From NCBI GenBank assembly GCA_025936195.1, contig JAICTW010000145.1, positions 1 to 6,763 on the forward strand: a DNA stretch of 6,763 nt, in the 5' to 3' direction. Below the pieces are notes generated by a model, which was given only the letters and a program-made list of their open reading frames with translations, was not told where the DNA came from and did no database searches. Both the position numbers and the translations under genes were made by a program. This DNA comes from Flavisolibacter sp. Lineage in GTDB: Bacteria; Bacteroidota; Bacteroidia; Chitinophagales; Chitinophagaceae. This document shows positions 1-5,636 of this stretch, piece after piece; within the stretch, counting starts at the first letter, position 1; every line of letters starts with the position of its first letter.

Positions 1-717
1 AGCCACCAAAGAGAAAATAGCAAAACCGATCAGCCAGTCAACAAGGCCAACAGTATAGATGGGCAGTGCCATAAAAACAAAAAAGTAAAAGATTTTGAAA
101 GCCCAGAAAATAATATGATCGGCTACACTCATTTTCTTTAAAGGCATTCCGCCGATCCTGCGTTTAAAATATTTTTGAAAGTCCAGCACAAACACCCAAA
201 GAATGTACAGCAATGAATAAAGGAACCAGAAATAAATATGCTGGTAACGATGCATCTTCAGTTTGGGTTGTGTGCTGCTCATACGCAACCAGGGTTGAAT
301 GTCAATATCATCATCCACGCCATCCACATTTGTATAAGCATGGTGAATAATATTGTGCTTTACATTCCACATAAAAGAGCTTCCGCCTAAAACATTCAAC
401 GAAAAGGCGGCGGCGCCATTCACCCATTTGTATTTACTAAAGCTGCCGTGGGCGCCGTCGTGCATAATGTTGAAGCCAATGCCGGCAACAACAAAGCCTA
501 ATAAAATACATTCAAAAATGAAAAGGAAAATTCCAGGTGTAAAAAATACCAGATGCACGTAAAGAAATAAAAAACTTACCAGCAAGATAATTGCCTTGGT
601 ATATAAACGCGTATTGCCTGCTAAGGATGTTCCTGTTGTTTGGAAATATTCGTTGATACGTTTTTTCAACTCTGCGTGGAAGGACTGGTGTACGGAAGGA
701 AATTTAGGTGTTGCCAT
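1..717 (-). CDS. Membrane fatty acid desaturase (acyl-CoA/acyl-lipid desaturase family), 3' end outside the window
   Basis: Reading the minus strand from the ATG at 717-715 gives 239 residues without a stop, running off the left edge; family members are usually about 350 residues, so roughly a third is missing. Two of the three histidine boxes of integral-membrane di-iron desaturases are visible: HDGAH at residues 86-90 and HNIIHH at 121-126, followed by an AYTN segment typical of the group. The third box (QxxHH) would lie beyond the edge. Hydrophobic stretches at about 41-60, 62-82, 160-180 and 202-222 fit the usual membrane topology. The family introduces double bonds into acyl chains using oxygen and an electron donor, and commonly adjusts membrane fluidity; regiospecificity cannot be read here. 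The start is the first ATG after a plausible promoter, with only a weak A/G-rich stretch as ribosome site. It is transcribed away from the 88-residue gene. Confidence 0.93.
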   Translation of the reverse strand, partial: MATPKFPSVHQSFHAELKKRINEYFQTTGTSLAGNTRLYTKAIILLVSFLFLYVHLVFFTPGIFLFIFECILLGFVVAGIGFNIMHDGAHGSFSKYKWVNGAAAFSLNVLGGSSFMWNVKHNIIHHAYTNVDGVDDDIDIQPWLRMSSTQPKLKMHRYQHIYFWFLYSLLYILWVFVLDFQKYFKRRIGGMPLKKMSVADHIIFWAFKIFYFFVFMALPIYTVGLVDWLIGFAIFSLVA

Positions 718-765
718 GCTGATTCTTCAATTAATCTTAATCAATTTATCTGATAAAAGAGGAAG

Positions 766-773
766 CAAAGCTA
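766..773 (-). promoter_or_regulatory. Candidate -7 element for the desaturase gene
   Basis: On the minus strand positions 773-766 read TAGCTTTG, an exact match to the Bacteroidota sigma-ABfr -7 consensus TAnnTTTG. Transcription would start near 760 and leave a leader of about 40 nt before the ATG at 717. No good -33 TTTG/TTG is seen at the usual spacing upstream, so this is only a candidate. A short motif of this kind also occurs by chance in AT-rich DNA. Confidence 0.3.
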
Positions 774-886
774 AGGTTTTGCGCACTGCTTTATCGTTAA
801 GATTTTCATATCCACAAAACCTGCACCAAATCATAATAACGAGATTTAATTTTTTCAACCAATCTTATGATTTCATTAAACAAATA

Positions 887-899
887 AAGCATGATGCTT
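887..899. repeat. 13-bp palindrome, possible operator
   Basis: AAGCAT-G-ATGCTT is a perfect inverted repeat with a one-base centre, located 31 bp before the ATG of the 88-residue gene. The position suits an operator for a dimeric regulator near the plus-strand promoter, but no regulator is encoded nearby and no second copy was noticed in the window. A one-base loop rules out a simple RNA hairpin with full arms. Function is inferred only. Confidence 0.3.
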
Positions 900-929
900 G
901 CTCATTAATCAGCTCAAACAGGTCCCACT

Positions 930-1196
930 ATGAACTTCACATTTGTAAGAAATATTCATTTTACCAAACTCGTTAAAACAGCAGGCCGCCTGCACGAATT
1001 TAATTTCAGGATCCTTCCGGGCACTTCCAATTCTTCCATGCATGTGGATGTTCCGGATGACCGCGGCAACCGCATTATTTTTAAAATGAACCGTGAAGAA
1101 GGCAATCAGTGGAGAATTAGCGAACCTCATCTGCCTTCATGGGTTTTAGACAGCGAGAAGAGATTGAATGATCTGATTGAAGAAGAATTGCACTAA
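930..1196 (+). CDS. Small conserved-looking protein of unknown function (88 residues)
   Basis: The frame starts at ATG 930 and ends at TAA 1194-1196; a weak CAGG lies about 7 nt before the start. The product is soluble and mixed in character: a basic N-terminus, an LHEFNFRILPG stretch (21-31), alternating hydrophobic residues at about 36-53 (MHVDV, IIFKM) that suggest beta strands, a WRISEPHLPSWV segment (61-72) and an acidic C-terminal helix ending EEELH. There is no signal peptide, membrane segment, cysteine pair or known catalytic motif. I do not recognise the family. The composition looks like a real folded protein, and the opposite-strand frame at 909-1130 looks like its shadow. It stands alone, divergent from the desaturase and convergent with the DUF421 gene. 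Confidence 0.75.
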   Translation: MNFTFVRNIHFTKLVKTAGRLHEFNFRILPGTSNSSMHVDVPDDRGNRIIFKMNREEGNQWRISEPHLPSWVLDSEKRLNDLIEEELH

Positions 1197-1277
1197 GAGC
1201 TTAAGCGCATTCAGTAAATCTTTTTTGCTTTAATTCCATTTCTTGCTTAGCAGATGGAGTAGTTGTTTCTTTTGCAA

Positions 1278-1291
1278 ACTATAGTTATAGT
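1278..1291. repeat. Short AT-rich inverted repeat in convergent gap
   Basis: ACTATA-gt-TATAGT forms an inverted repeat in the 105-bp gap between two convergent genes (1197-1301). A hairpin would have about five weak pairs with a four-base loop and no T-tract directly after it on either strand, so it is a poor intrinsic terminator. It may only mark the region where the two transcripts end. Confidence 0.25.
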
Positions 1292-1301
1292 CTTATACCT
1301 A

Positions 1302-1793
1302 TCATTCCTCTTTCCTGACAAAACTGATCTTTCCTGATCTTTCCATGTAGGCTTCTTCAATTTTTTCCAATGAGCCCAATTGAACTTCCAGGTGAAGGTC
1401 TTCCAAAATATCATGTTCTGTTATACAAACACGTTCCATATTCTTCCGGATAAAATTTCCGTTCTTATACAACAAAATTCTTTTCCCCTTTACTTTCTCA
1501 CCGATCCATTTATTGTAGATAGATAATTTGGCAAGCAGTTTATGGACCAAGAGAATGACGATTGTTGCGGCAACGGTTGAAAAAAACGGTGTGGCGCCTA
1601 CCACTCCCCTGCTTAAAATGCCGCCTATTAAAAACGTGATGATATTATCGAATGGCTCGCCTTTACCAAATGGCCGCATTCCTCCTATGCGCATCAGCAG
1701 CAAAGCAATGAGGAACATCACTGCTGCCCGTGCAGCAATTTCCATGGGACTGATATTTTCATTGATGCCCCACCAGTCGTTTAAAAATTTCAT
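1302..1793 (-). CDS. DUF421 (YetF/YcaP-like) inner membrane protein
   Basis: This 163-residue protein has the DUF421 layout: three membrane segments at about 17-36, 50-66 and 69-88, then a small cytoplasmic domain. Family-type sequence includes RIGGMRPFGKGEPFDNIIT at 35-53 (the R-x-x-G-K/R...PFD region) and a C-terminal part with KRILLYKNGNF (104-114), ILEDLHLEVQLGSLEKIEEAYMERSG (129-154) and ISFV. Related proteins such as Bacillus YetF and E. coli YcaP are membrane proteins of poorly known role; in spore formers some relatives affect germination, which does not apply here. The length is within the short end of the family and nothing looks truncated. The ATG at 1793 is preceded by an A-rich stretch rather than a Shine-Dalgarno sequence. 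It is divergent from the 68-residue gene and shares its promoter gap. Confidence 0.9.
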   Translation of the reverse strand: MKFLNDWWGINENISPMEIAARAAVMFLIALLLMRIGGMRPFGKGEPFDNIITFLIGGILSRGVVGATPFFSTVAATIVILLVHKLLAKLSIYNKWIGEKVKGKRILLYKNGNFIRKNMERVCITEHDILEDLHLEVQLGSLEKIEEAYMERSGKISFVRKEE

Positions 1794-1823
1794 TTTTGTT
1801 TTCTCTATTCTCTATAAAAAAAA

Positions 1824-1852
1824 TGCCAATCGAACTCAACCGGTTCATGGCA
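1824..1852. repeat. Imperfect inverted repeat in divergent promoter gap
   Basis: TGCCA (1824-1828) and GAAC (1832-1835) pair with GTTC (1843-1846) and TGGCA (1848-1852), giving nine pairs interrupted by a small asymmetric internal loop and a seven-base apical loop. An AACCGGTT palindrome sits at 1838-1845. It lies between the starts of the divergent DUF421 and 68-residue genes, where an operator or a leader hairpin would be expected. Neither role is proven. Confidence 0.4.
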
Positions 1853-1866
1853 CAGAATTATCTGTG
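1851..1866. promoter_or_regulatory. Perfect inverted repeat CACAGA-N4-TCTGTG, operator candidate
   Basis: Two perfect 6-bp arms flank ATTA, ending 16 bp before the ATG at 1883. The site directly abuts the imperfect repeat at 1824-1852 and overlaps TATCTGTG (1859-1866), a one-mismatch match to the Bacteroidota -7 element TAnnTTTG. As a promoter element it would leave a leader of only about 10 nt, so a protein-binding site controlling one or both divergent genes is the more natural reading. The regulator is unknown. Confidence 0.4.
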
Positions 1867-1882
1867 ATCTAAAAAAATAGTT

Positions 1883-2089
1883 ATGTCAGAACGCAATCAA
1901 CAAAATAATAGAAAGAATATGCCGGATGAAATGGTGGGCAAGGGATGGGGCATGCAGGGCGTTGATAAGGCTCCCGGTAAAGAAACTTCGCAACACAATG
2001 AAAAAGTAGTTTCTCAAACGCAAAAAGGGAAAGGCAAGGTAGATGGTGATCCTTCAAAGGAAAGCGACCAGCCGATCAAAGACGAGTAA
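1883..2089 (+). CDS. Small hydrophilic, probably disordered protein of unknown function (68 residues)
   Basis: The frame runs from ATG 1883 to TAA 2087-2089, with an A-rich stretch just upstream in place of a Shine-Dalgarno sequence, as is common in Bacteroidota. The product is very polar: about ten lysines, many Glu, Asp, Gln and Asn, no cysteine, almost no aliphatic residues and one tryptophan in a GKGWGMQG segment (19-26). This composition predicts an intrinsically disordered protein without signal peptide or membrane helix. It resembles in style small stress-related hydrophilic proteins, but I do not recognise a family and assign no function. It begins a same-strand run with the membrane protein gene 32 nt downstream and may be cotranscribed with it. 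Being short and low in complexity, it is less certain than its neighbours. Confidence 0.65.
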   Translation: MSERNQQNNRKNMPDEMVGKGWGMQGVDKAPGKETSQHNEKVVSQTQKGKGKVDGDPSKESDQPIKDE

Positions 2090-2121
2090 GGCATTCCACA
2101 TCCTTTGTTTATTTTGCAGCT

Positions 2122-2550
2122 ATGAATGCCAAACGGATTTCTTTATTGGTTGTATTCCTGGCTGCGCTTGCTGCCTTGTCGGGTTATTTAATGTCGAAAG
2201 CTTCTTTCATCGGAAGACTGGGAATGACTTATGTATATAAGGAATACCGCTTTTTAAAAACCTGGTGGCAAGGTGCATTAACCGTGTTTGTTGTGTGGAT
2301 GATCCTTTTAATTATTCAGGTAATTGTTGAACGCAAATTGTTGAAGACAACGGCCACCATCATCCATATTATTTTCATAGTACTGGCACTGGCAGGATTG
2401 TATTTTACCTATTCCGATTTTCAGCACACCACTTCACACCGCTGGCTCAAAGAAAAATTTCACATCGGCGCTTATTTGTTTTGGCTGGGATGGATCATCA
2501 TCAGTGTGTTTTGCATTGTTCAAAAACGAAAAAATTTATCTGCCGCATGA
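2122..2550 (+). CDS. Four-helix membrane protein of unknown function (142 residues)
   Basis: Four hydrophobic segments are visible at about 6-23, 50-68, 76-96 and 114-133. Positive residues R71, K72, K75 and the KRK at 135-137 favour both termini and the middle loop facing the cytoplasm. The loop between helices 3 and 4 (97-113) is polar and, with the start of helix 4, contains three histidines (H102, H106, H114) and an SDFQHTTSH stretch that would face the periplasm; metal or heme binding is conceivable but unsupported. No known domain was recognised. The stop overlaps the NUDIX start by ATGA (2547-2550), implying translational coupling. The start at 2122 follows TTTTGCAGCT with no clear ribosome site; the N-terminal MNAKR followed directly by a helix supports it. 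Confidence 0.85.
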   Translation: MNAKRISLLVVFLAALAALSGYLMSKASFIGRLGMTYVYKEYRFLKTWWQGALTVFVVWMILLIIQVIVERKLLKTTATIIHIIFIVLALAGLYFTYSDFQHTTSHRWLKEKFHIGAYLFWLGWIIISVFCIVQKRKNLSAA

Positions 2551-3002
2551 GAACCAGTGCCGGCATAGTATTGTACCGCAAAATCAATGACTGCATTGAA
2601 ATATTTTTAGTGCATCCCGGCGGACCATTCTGGAAAGGAAAGGACAAAGCTGTCTGGTCCATTCCGAAGGGTGAGTTTGCAGAAGGTGAAGATCCGTTAA
2701 CCGTTGCTAAAAGAGAATTCAACGAAGAAACAGGACAAACCATTGAAGGCGATTTTATAGAATTGAAACCCATCAGGCAGAAAGGCGGCAAAATGGTTTA
2801 TGCCTGGGCAGTTGAAGGCAATGCCCATGCAGAGAATATTGTTTCCAACACCTTCAAACAGGAGTGGCCGTATAAATCGGGAAAGTGGATCACTTTTCCG
2901 GAAGTGGACAAAGCCGGTTGGTTTGTTGTGGAAGAAGCAAAGGGAAAAATGAATGCGGCGCAAGTGGGCTTGATTGAGGAGTTAGTGGAGCGGTTGAAAT
3001 GA
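2547..3002 (+). CDS. NUDIX hydrolase (COG4119-like)
   Basis: The 151-residue product begins MRTSAGIVLYRK, the usual first beta strand of NUDIX enzymes. A complete NUDIX box lies at 42-64: G42, E48, R56-E57, E60-E61 and G63 match GX5EX7REUXEEXGU, except that the last hydrophobic position is Q64. The glutamates bind the catalytic magnesium. HPGGPFW (23-29) and WSIPKGE (37-43) are typical of the small COG4119-type group; family members hydrolyse a nucleoside diphosphate linked to another group, and the substrate here is unknown. The open frame extends upstream to an ATG at 2481, but that stretch lies inside the membrane-protein gene and is not NUDIX-like, so the ATG at 2547 is chosen. It overlaps the previous stop as ATGA. 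A W-P-Y-K-S-G-K-W segment (107-114) and C-terminal helix complete the fold. Confidence 0.93.
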   Translation: MRTSAGIVLYRKINDCIEIFLVHPGGPFWKGKDKAVWSIPKGEFAEGEDPLTVAKREFNEETGQTIEGDFIELKPIRQKGGKMVYAWAVEGNAHAENIVSNTFKQEWPYKSGKWITFPEVDKAGWFVVEEAKGKMNAAQVGLIEELVERLK

Positions 3003-3186
3003 TTGCTTATTTGAATGATGCTTAATAAAGGCGTTTGAAAATAGCAGCAGCATGAAGTGACTAAATGGAAGAAGTTTTGTTTTTGCTTACGAGTTCCTAT
3101 TCAAAAATGTGAATGGACTGCCTGTAAATTTTTAGCTGGTTAAATCTACAGTTAATCTATAAACTGCTTTTGCTTCCTGTTCACCA

Positions 3187-4500
3187 CTACACCTTCGGCT
3201 CCCATCCTTTTTCATAGGTCCTTCTCCACAAAGCCATTGCTTCTTTGTTGTTAAGTATATGTCCATTCGTGGGATCGCAATGCAAAGTGGCGCTGGTCCT
3301 TTGTGCAATATTAGCCAGATGGCAAAGCAAAATACTTTTATGCCCTTCATCCACAGGCGAATTTATTTTAGCCTCTCCACGAACGGCCTTGATGAAATTT
3401 TCAAAATGATACAGGTCCAGATTGCCACTGGCGCTGATGGTATTGTTGGCATCGGCCTGCACTTCCGATTTTACTTCTTTTACCATTTTGTTTTTATCAT
3501 CCAGGATCGTGTAATCGCCTCCACCATGATTCACCAGAGTTCCTTTTGTTCCATAAATAATAAAACCACGTCCCGCACCTTCTACCGGAAAATTATTGCA
3601 GCTCCTGCTTTCCCAGGTTATGGTTGCTTTGTTGCCAAATTCAAAAGAAGCCACTTGCGTATCGGGTGTTTGCCAGTCATCCTTGAAAGCATAACGTCCG
3701 CCGGAAGAAGTAACCTTTGTTGGATAATCCACATTTAAAAACCAACGGCAACAATCTATTTCATGTGTGCCGTTGTTGCATGCTTCACCTGTGCCCCAAT
3801 GCCAGAACCAGTGCCAGTTATAATGAATTAAATTATCCTGGTAGTCTCTTCTCGGCGCCGGACCTTGCCATAGTTCAAAATCCAGTGTGGCCGGTGGCGG
3901 AACTTTTTTACCAATGCCGATAGAGGTGCGATTATTGGTGTACCAAGCTTTTCCAAAATAAACATCACCAATAATTCCGTTGCGTACCAATTGCACGGCT
4001 TCCATCAATGTTGGAAAGGAACGGCGTTGATTGCCCATTTGAATGTGCTTTCCGTATTTATGCAATGCTTCGGAAATTAATTCACCCTCATAAGGATTTT
4101 GTCCGCAAGGTTTTTCAACATACACATGCTTACCATGTTGCACGGCAAGAATAGAAGCAGGCGTGTGCCAGTGATCGGGTGTGGCAATGAGCAAGGCATC
4201 GAAATCCTTTTGTTGTACAAGCTTGCGAATGTCTTTGATCAACTCCGGTTTCCGTTTGGCTTGTTTCAGCGCATCAAAACCTTTTTGAATGGCTTTGTCT
4301 TCAACATCACACAGGTATGCTATTTCAACATTGTCAAATTTTGCAAAGCTTTCTGCGAGATAACTTCCTCTTCCGTTCAATCCCATCACTGCCAGCACCA
4401 CTTTATTGGAAGGAGCGTTTTTTCCAAACACGGGAAAATTGAGAATGGTAATACCGGCAGTAGTTAAGGTAGTATCACGAATGAACTTTCTTCTATTCAT
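3187..4500 (-). CDS. Gfo/Idh/MocA family oxidoreductase with Tat-like signal
   Basis: This 437-residue protein starts NRRKFIR (residues 2-8), close to the twin-arginine consensus, followed by a mildly hydrophobic stretch to about 26, so export to the periplasm in folded, cofactor-loaded form is likely. The Rossmann domain follows: VVLAVMGLNGRGSY (34-47) with the dinucleotide loop, LCDVED (63-68), ATPDHWH (106-112) and the family EKP signature at 129-131 whose lysine is normally catalytic. The C-terminal domain has NWHWFWHWGTGE (228-239) and NGTHEIDCCRW (243-253), matching the family's G-x-H-x-x-D region. Members oxidise or reduce sugar hydroxyls with tightly bound NAD(P); several homologues act as glycoside 3-dehydrogenases. 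It lies downstream of a DUF1080 and SMP-30 gene on the same strand but after a 187-nt gap, so may have its own promoter. Substrate is not readable from sequence. Confidence 0.95.
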   Translation of the reverse strand: MNRRKFIRDTTLTTAGITILNFPVFGKNAPSNKVVLAVMGLNGRGSYLAESFAKFDNVEIAYLCDVEDKAIQKGFDALKQAKRKPELIKDIRKLVQQKDFDALLIATPDHWHTPASILAVQHGKHVYVEKPCGQNPYEGELISEALHKYGKHIQMGNQRRSFPTLMEAVQLVRNGIIGDVYFGKAWYTNNRTSIGIGKKVPPPATLDFELWQGPAPRRDYQDNLIHYNWHWFWHWGTGEACNNGTHEIDCCRWFLNVDYPTKVTSSGGRYAFKDDWQTPDTQVASFEFGNKATITWESRSCNNFPVEGAGRGFIIYGTKGTLVNHGGGDYTILDDKNKMVKEVKSEVQADANNTISASGNLDLYHFENFIKAVRGEAKINSPVDEGHKSILLCHLANIAQRTSATLHCDPTNGHILNNKEAMALWRRTYEKGWEPKV

Positions 4501-4687
4501 AGTAAGAATTTAAAATTTATGTTCACCAGATGAAGTTTTGCATGCGGGTATTGTTTAATGATCAAACACTAATCCTCTATGGTTTTCAAATGACTTGCAA
4601 TTTTGCTGAAGAAGATAAACACAAGACATAACCCTGCTATTAAAAATTTATAAATCATCAATTGTTTCACAACCCTTCAGCAATTCT
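4501..4687. other. Intergenic gap before the Tat oxidoreductase gene
   Basis: This 187-bp AT-rich gap is much wider than the other spacers of the minus-strand cluster. No exact TAnnTTTG element was found on the minus strand; the nearest is TAGTGTTTG around 4571-4563, which carries one extra base. No strong hairpin with a T-tract after the SMP-30 stop was seen. It is long enough for a separate promoter, an untranslated leader or a processing site; none is demonstrated. Confidence 0.4.
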
Positions 4688-5596
4688 TTACTCCACACCA
4701 TGCACTTTCATCTTCAAACTATAAATGGCTTCAGAGGCTGTGATAAATAATTCATTTTTATTTTTTCCTCCAAAAGCAACATTGCCTGTCCATTTTTCAG
4801 CAATAGGAATATGAGTAATCTTCTTACCAGTTGAATCAAACACCGTAACGCCATTTCCCGTAAGATAAAGATTGCCTCTGTCGTCCAGTGTCATTCCATC
4901 AGAACCAAGATCAGTAAACAATTGAGCATTGAGTAAAGAACCATCTTTGCCAATGGTGTAACGATAGGTTTTATTTCCCTGTATATCGGCCACATACAAA
5001 TACTTTCCATCAGGAGTGCCCACAATTCCATTGGGCTTTTGCAAATTGTCAACTACTGTTATCAAAGAAGTTTTACCGCGTGGCAACAAATAAACATTTT
5101 GTTTTTCGATCTCAGGTTTTCTTCTTGTCCAATAGGAACGCTGGTAATAAGGATCGGTAATATAGATGTCGCCATTTGGTGCTACCCATACATCATTGGG
5201 ACCATTTAGCTTTTTCCCATTCAGATCATTCACCAATACTTTTATTTTTTTCTTTTTGCTGATAGACCACAGTTGATTCTGTTCATCGGCGCAGGCAATC
5301 AGGTTCCCTTTTTTATCGAAGTACATTCCGTTTGATCTTCCCGCATTCTCCAAAAACACCGAAAGCTTTCCCTGTGTATCATACTCCCATATTTTATTGT
5401 TGGGTTGATCGGTGAAATAAATATTTCCACGCTTGTCAGTCGCCGGACCTTCAGTAAATGAAAACTGGCGGGATATTAATTGCGGGGTAGCTCCATCAGC
5501 AATGATATCGCCGTTAAATGCCGTACCGGTTTGCGCTGAAGATGTATGTGCCATTGCCATAAATACTATCAAAAAAACAAAAGGATATCTTTTCAT
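4688..5596 (-). CDS. Secreted SMP-30/gluconolactonase-like beta-propeller
   Basis: The 302-residue product starts with a Sec signal peptide (MKRYPFVFLIVFMAMAHTSSAQ, cleavage near 20-22), placing it in the periplasm. The rest is a six-bladed SMP-30/gluconolactonase/LRE-like propeller with repeated GNIYFTD, GNLIACAD, GDIYITDPYY, GKYLYVADI and GNLYLTGNG strands. Likely metal ligands are E49 in TEGP, N189 in KPNGI and D233 in SDGM, with N134 of NGPND as a substrate-side residue, by analogy with SMP-30. The family hydrolyses sugar lactones and needs a divalent cation. It lies 40 nt after the DUF1080 stop and is probably cotranscribed, suggesting it opens a lactone or related intermediate of the same sugar pathway. 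Propellers of this type can have other substrates, so the lactonase call is by family. Confidence 0.93.
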   Translation of the reverse strand: MKRYPFVFLIVFMAMAHTSSAQTGTAFNGDIIADGATPQLISRQFSFTEGPATDKRGNIYFTDQPNNKIWEYDTQGKLSVFLENAGRSNGMYFDKKGNLIACADEQNQLWSISKKKKIKVLVNDLNGKKLNGPNDVWVAPNGDIYITDPYYQRSYWTRRKPEIEKQNVYLLPRGKTSLITVVDNLQKPNGIVGTPDGKYLYVADIQGNKTYRYTIGKDGSLLNAQLFTDLGSDGMTLDDRGNLYLTGNGVTVFDSTGKKITHIPIAEKWTGNVAFGGKNKNELFITASEAIYSLKMKVHGVE

Positions 5597-5636
5597 GAAA
5601 ACAATTCAGGTGTTTTAAGAAACAAAAAACATCAGC

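Larger units (their letters stand above)
718..929. other. Divergent intergenic region between desaturase and 88-residue gene
   Basis: This 212-bp AT-rich gap must carry the promoters of both flanking divergent genes. It contains the desaturase -7 candidate (766-773) and a 13-bp palindrome (887-899) close to the plus-strand gene. Open frames that cross it overlap the desaturase coding region or lack any start context, so no gene is called. No tRNA-like fold or repeat family was recognised. Confidence 0.6.

Noticed and set aside
353..976. Plus-strand open frames of 69 and 126 residues
   Set aside because: They lie antisense to the desaturase, whose histidine boxes establish the coding strand, or extend from it into AT-rich intergenic DNA; the products show no domain-like pattern.
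909..1130. Minus-strand 73-residue frame opposite the 88-residue gene
   Set aside because: It is almost wholly antisense to the 88-residue frame, which has the better start context and a more protein-like composition.
1528..1872. Plus-strand 114-residue frame across DUF421
   Set aside because: It is the antisense shadow of a clear DUF421 membrane protein.
2043..2240. Plus-strand 65-residue cysteine-rich frame
   Set aside because: It overlaps two same-strand genes in another frame and is the out-of-frame reading of the membrane protein's first helix.
2481..2546. Upstream extension of the NUDIX gene to an earlier ATG
   Set aside because: The added 22 residues are out-of-frame sequence of the membrane protein's last helix and lack similarity to NUDIX N-termini; the ATGA start at 2547 fits the family.
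3097..3166. Possible terminators after the NUDIX gene: CTATTC/GAATGG (3097-3116) and CAGTT/AACTG (3149-3166)
   Set aside because: The stems are five or six weak pairs with loops of eight bases and no T-tract directly after them, so they do not meet the standard for an intrinsic terminator.
3259..4467. Plus-strand open frames of 68 to 159 residues
   Set aside because: All are antisense to the Gfo/Idh/MocA gene, whose motifs are unambiguous on the minus strand.
5597..5636. TGTTTT/AAAACA hairpin between DUF1080 and SMP-30 genes on the minus strand
   Set aside because: The stem contains only one G-C-type pair and the 40-nt spacer is normal within an operon; it is not convincing as a terminator or regulatory hairpin.
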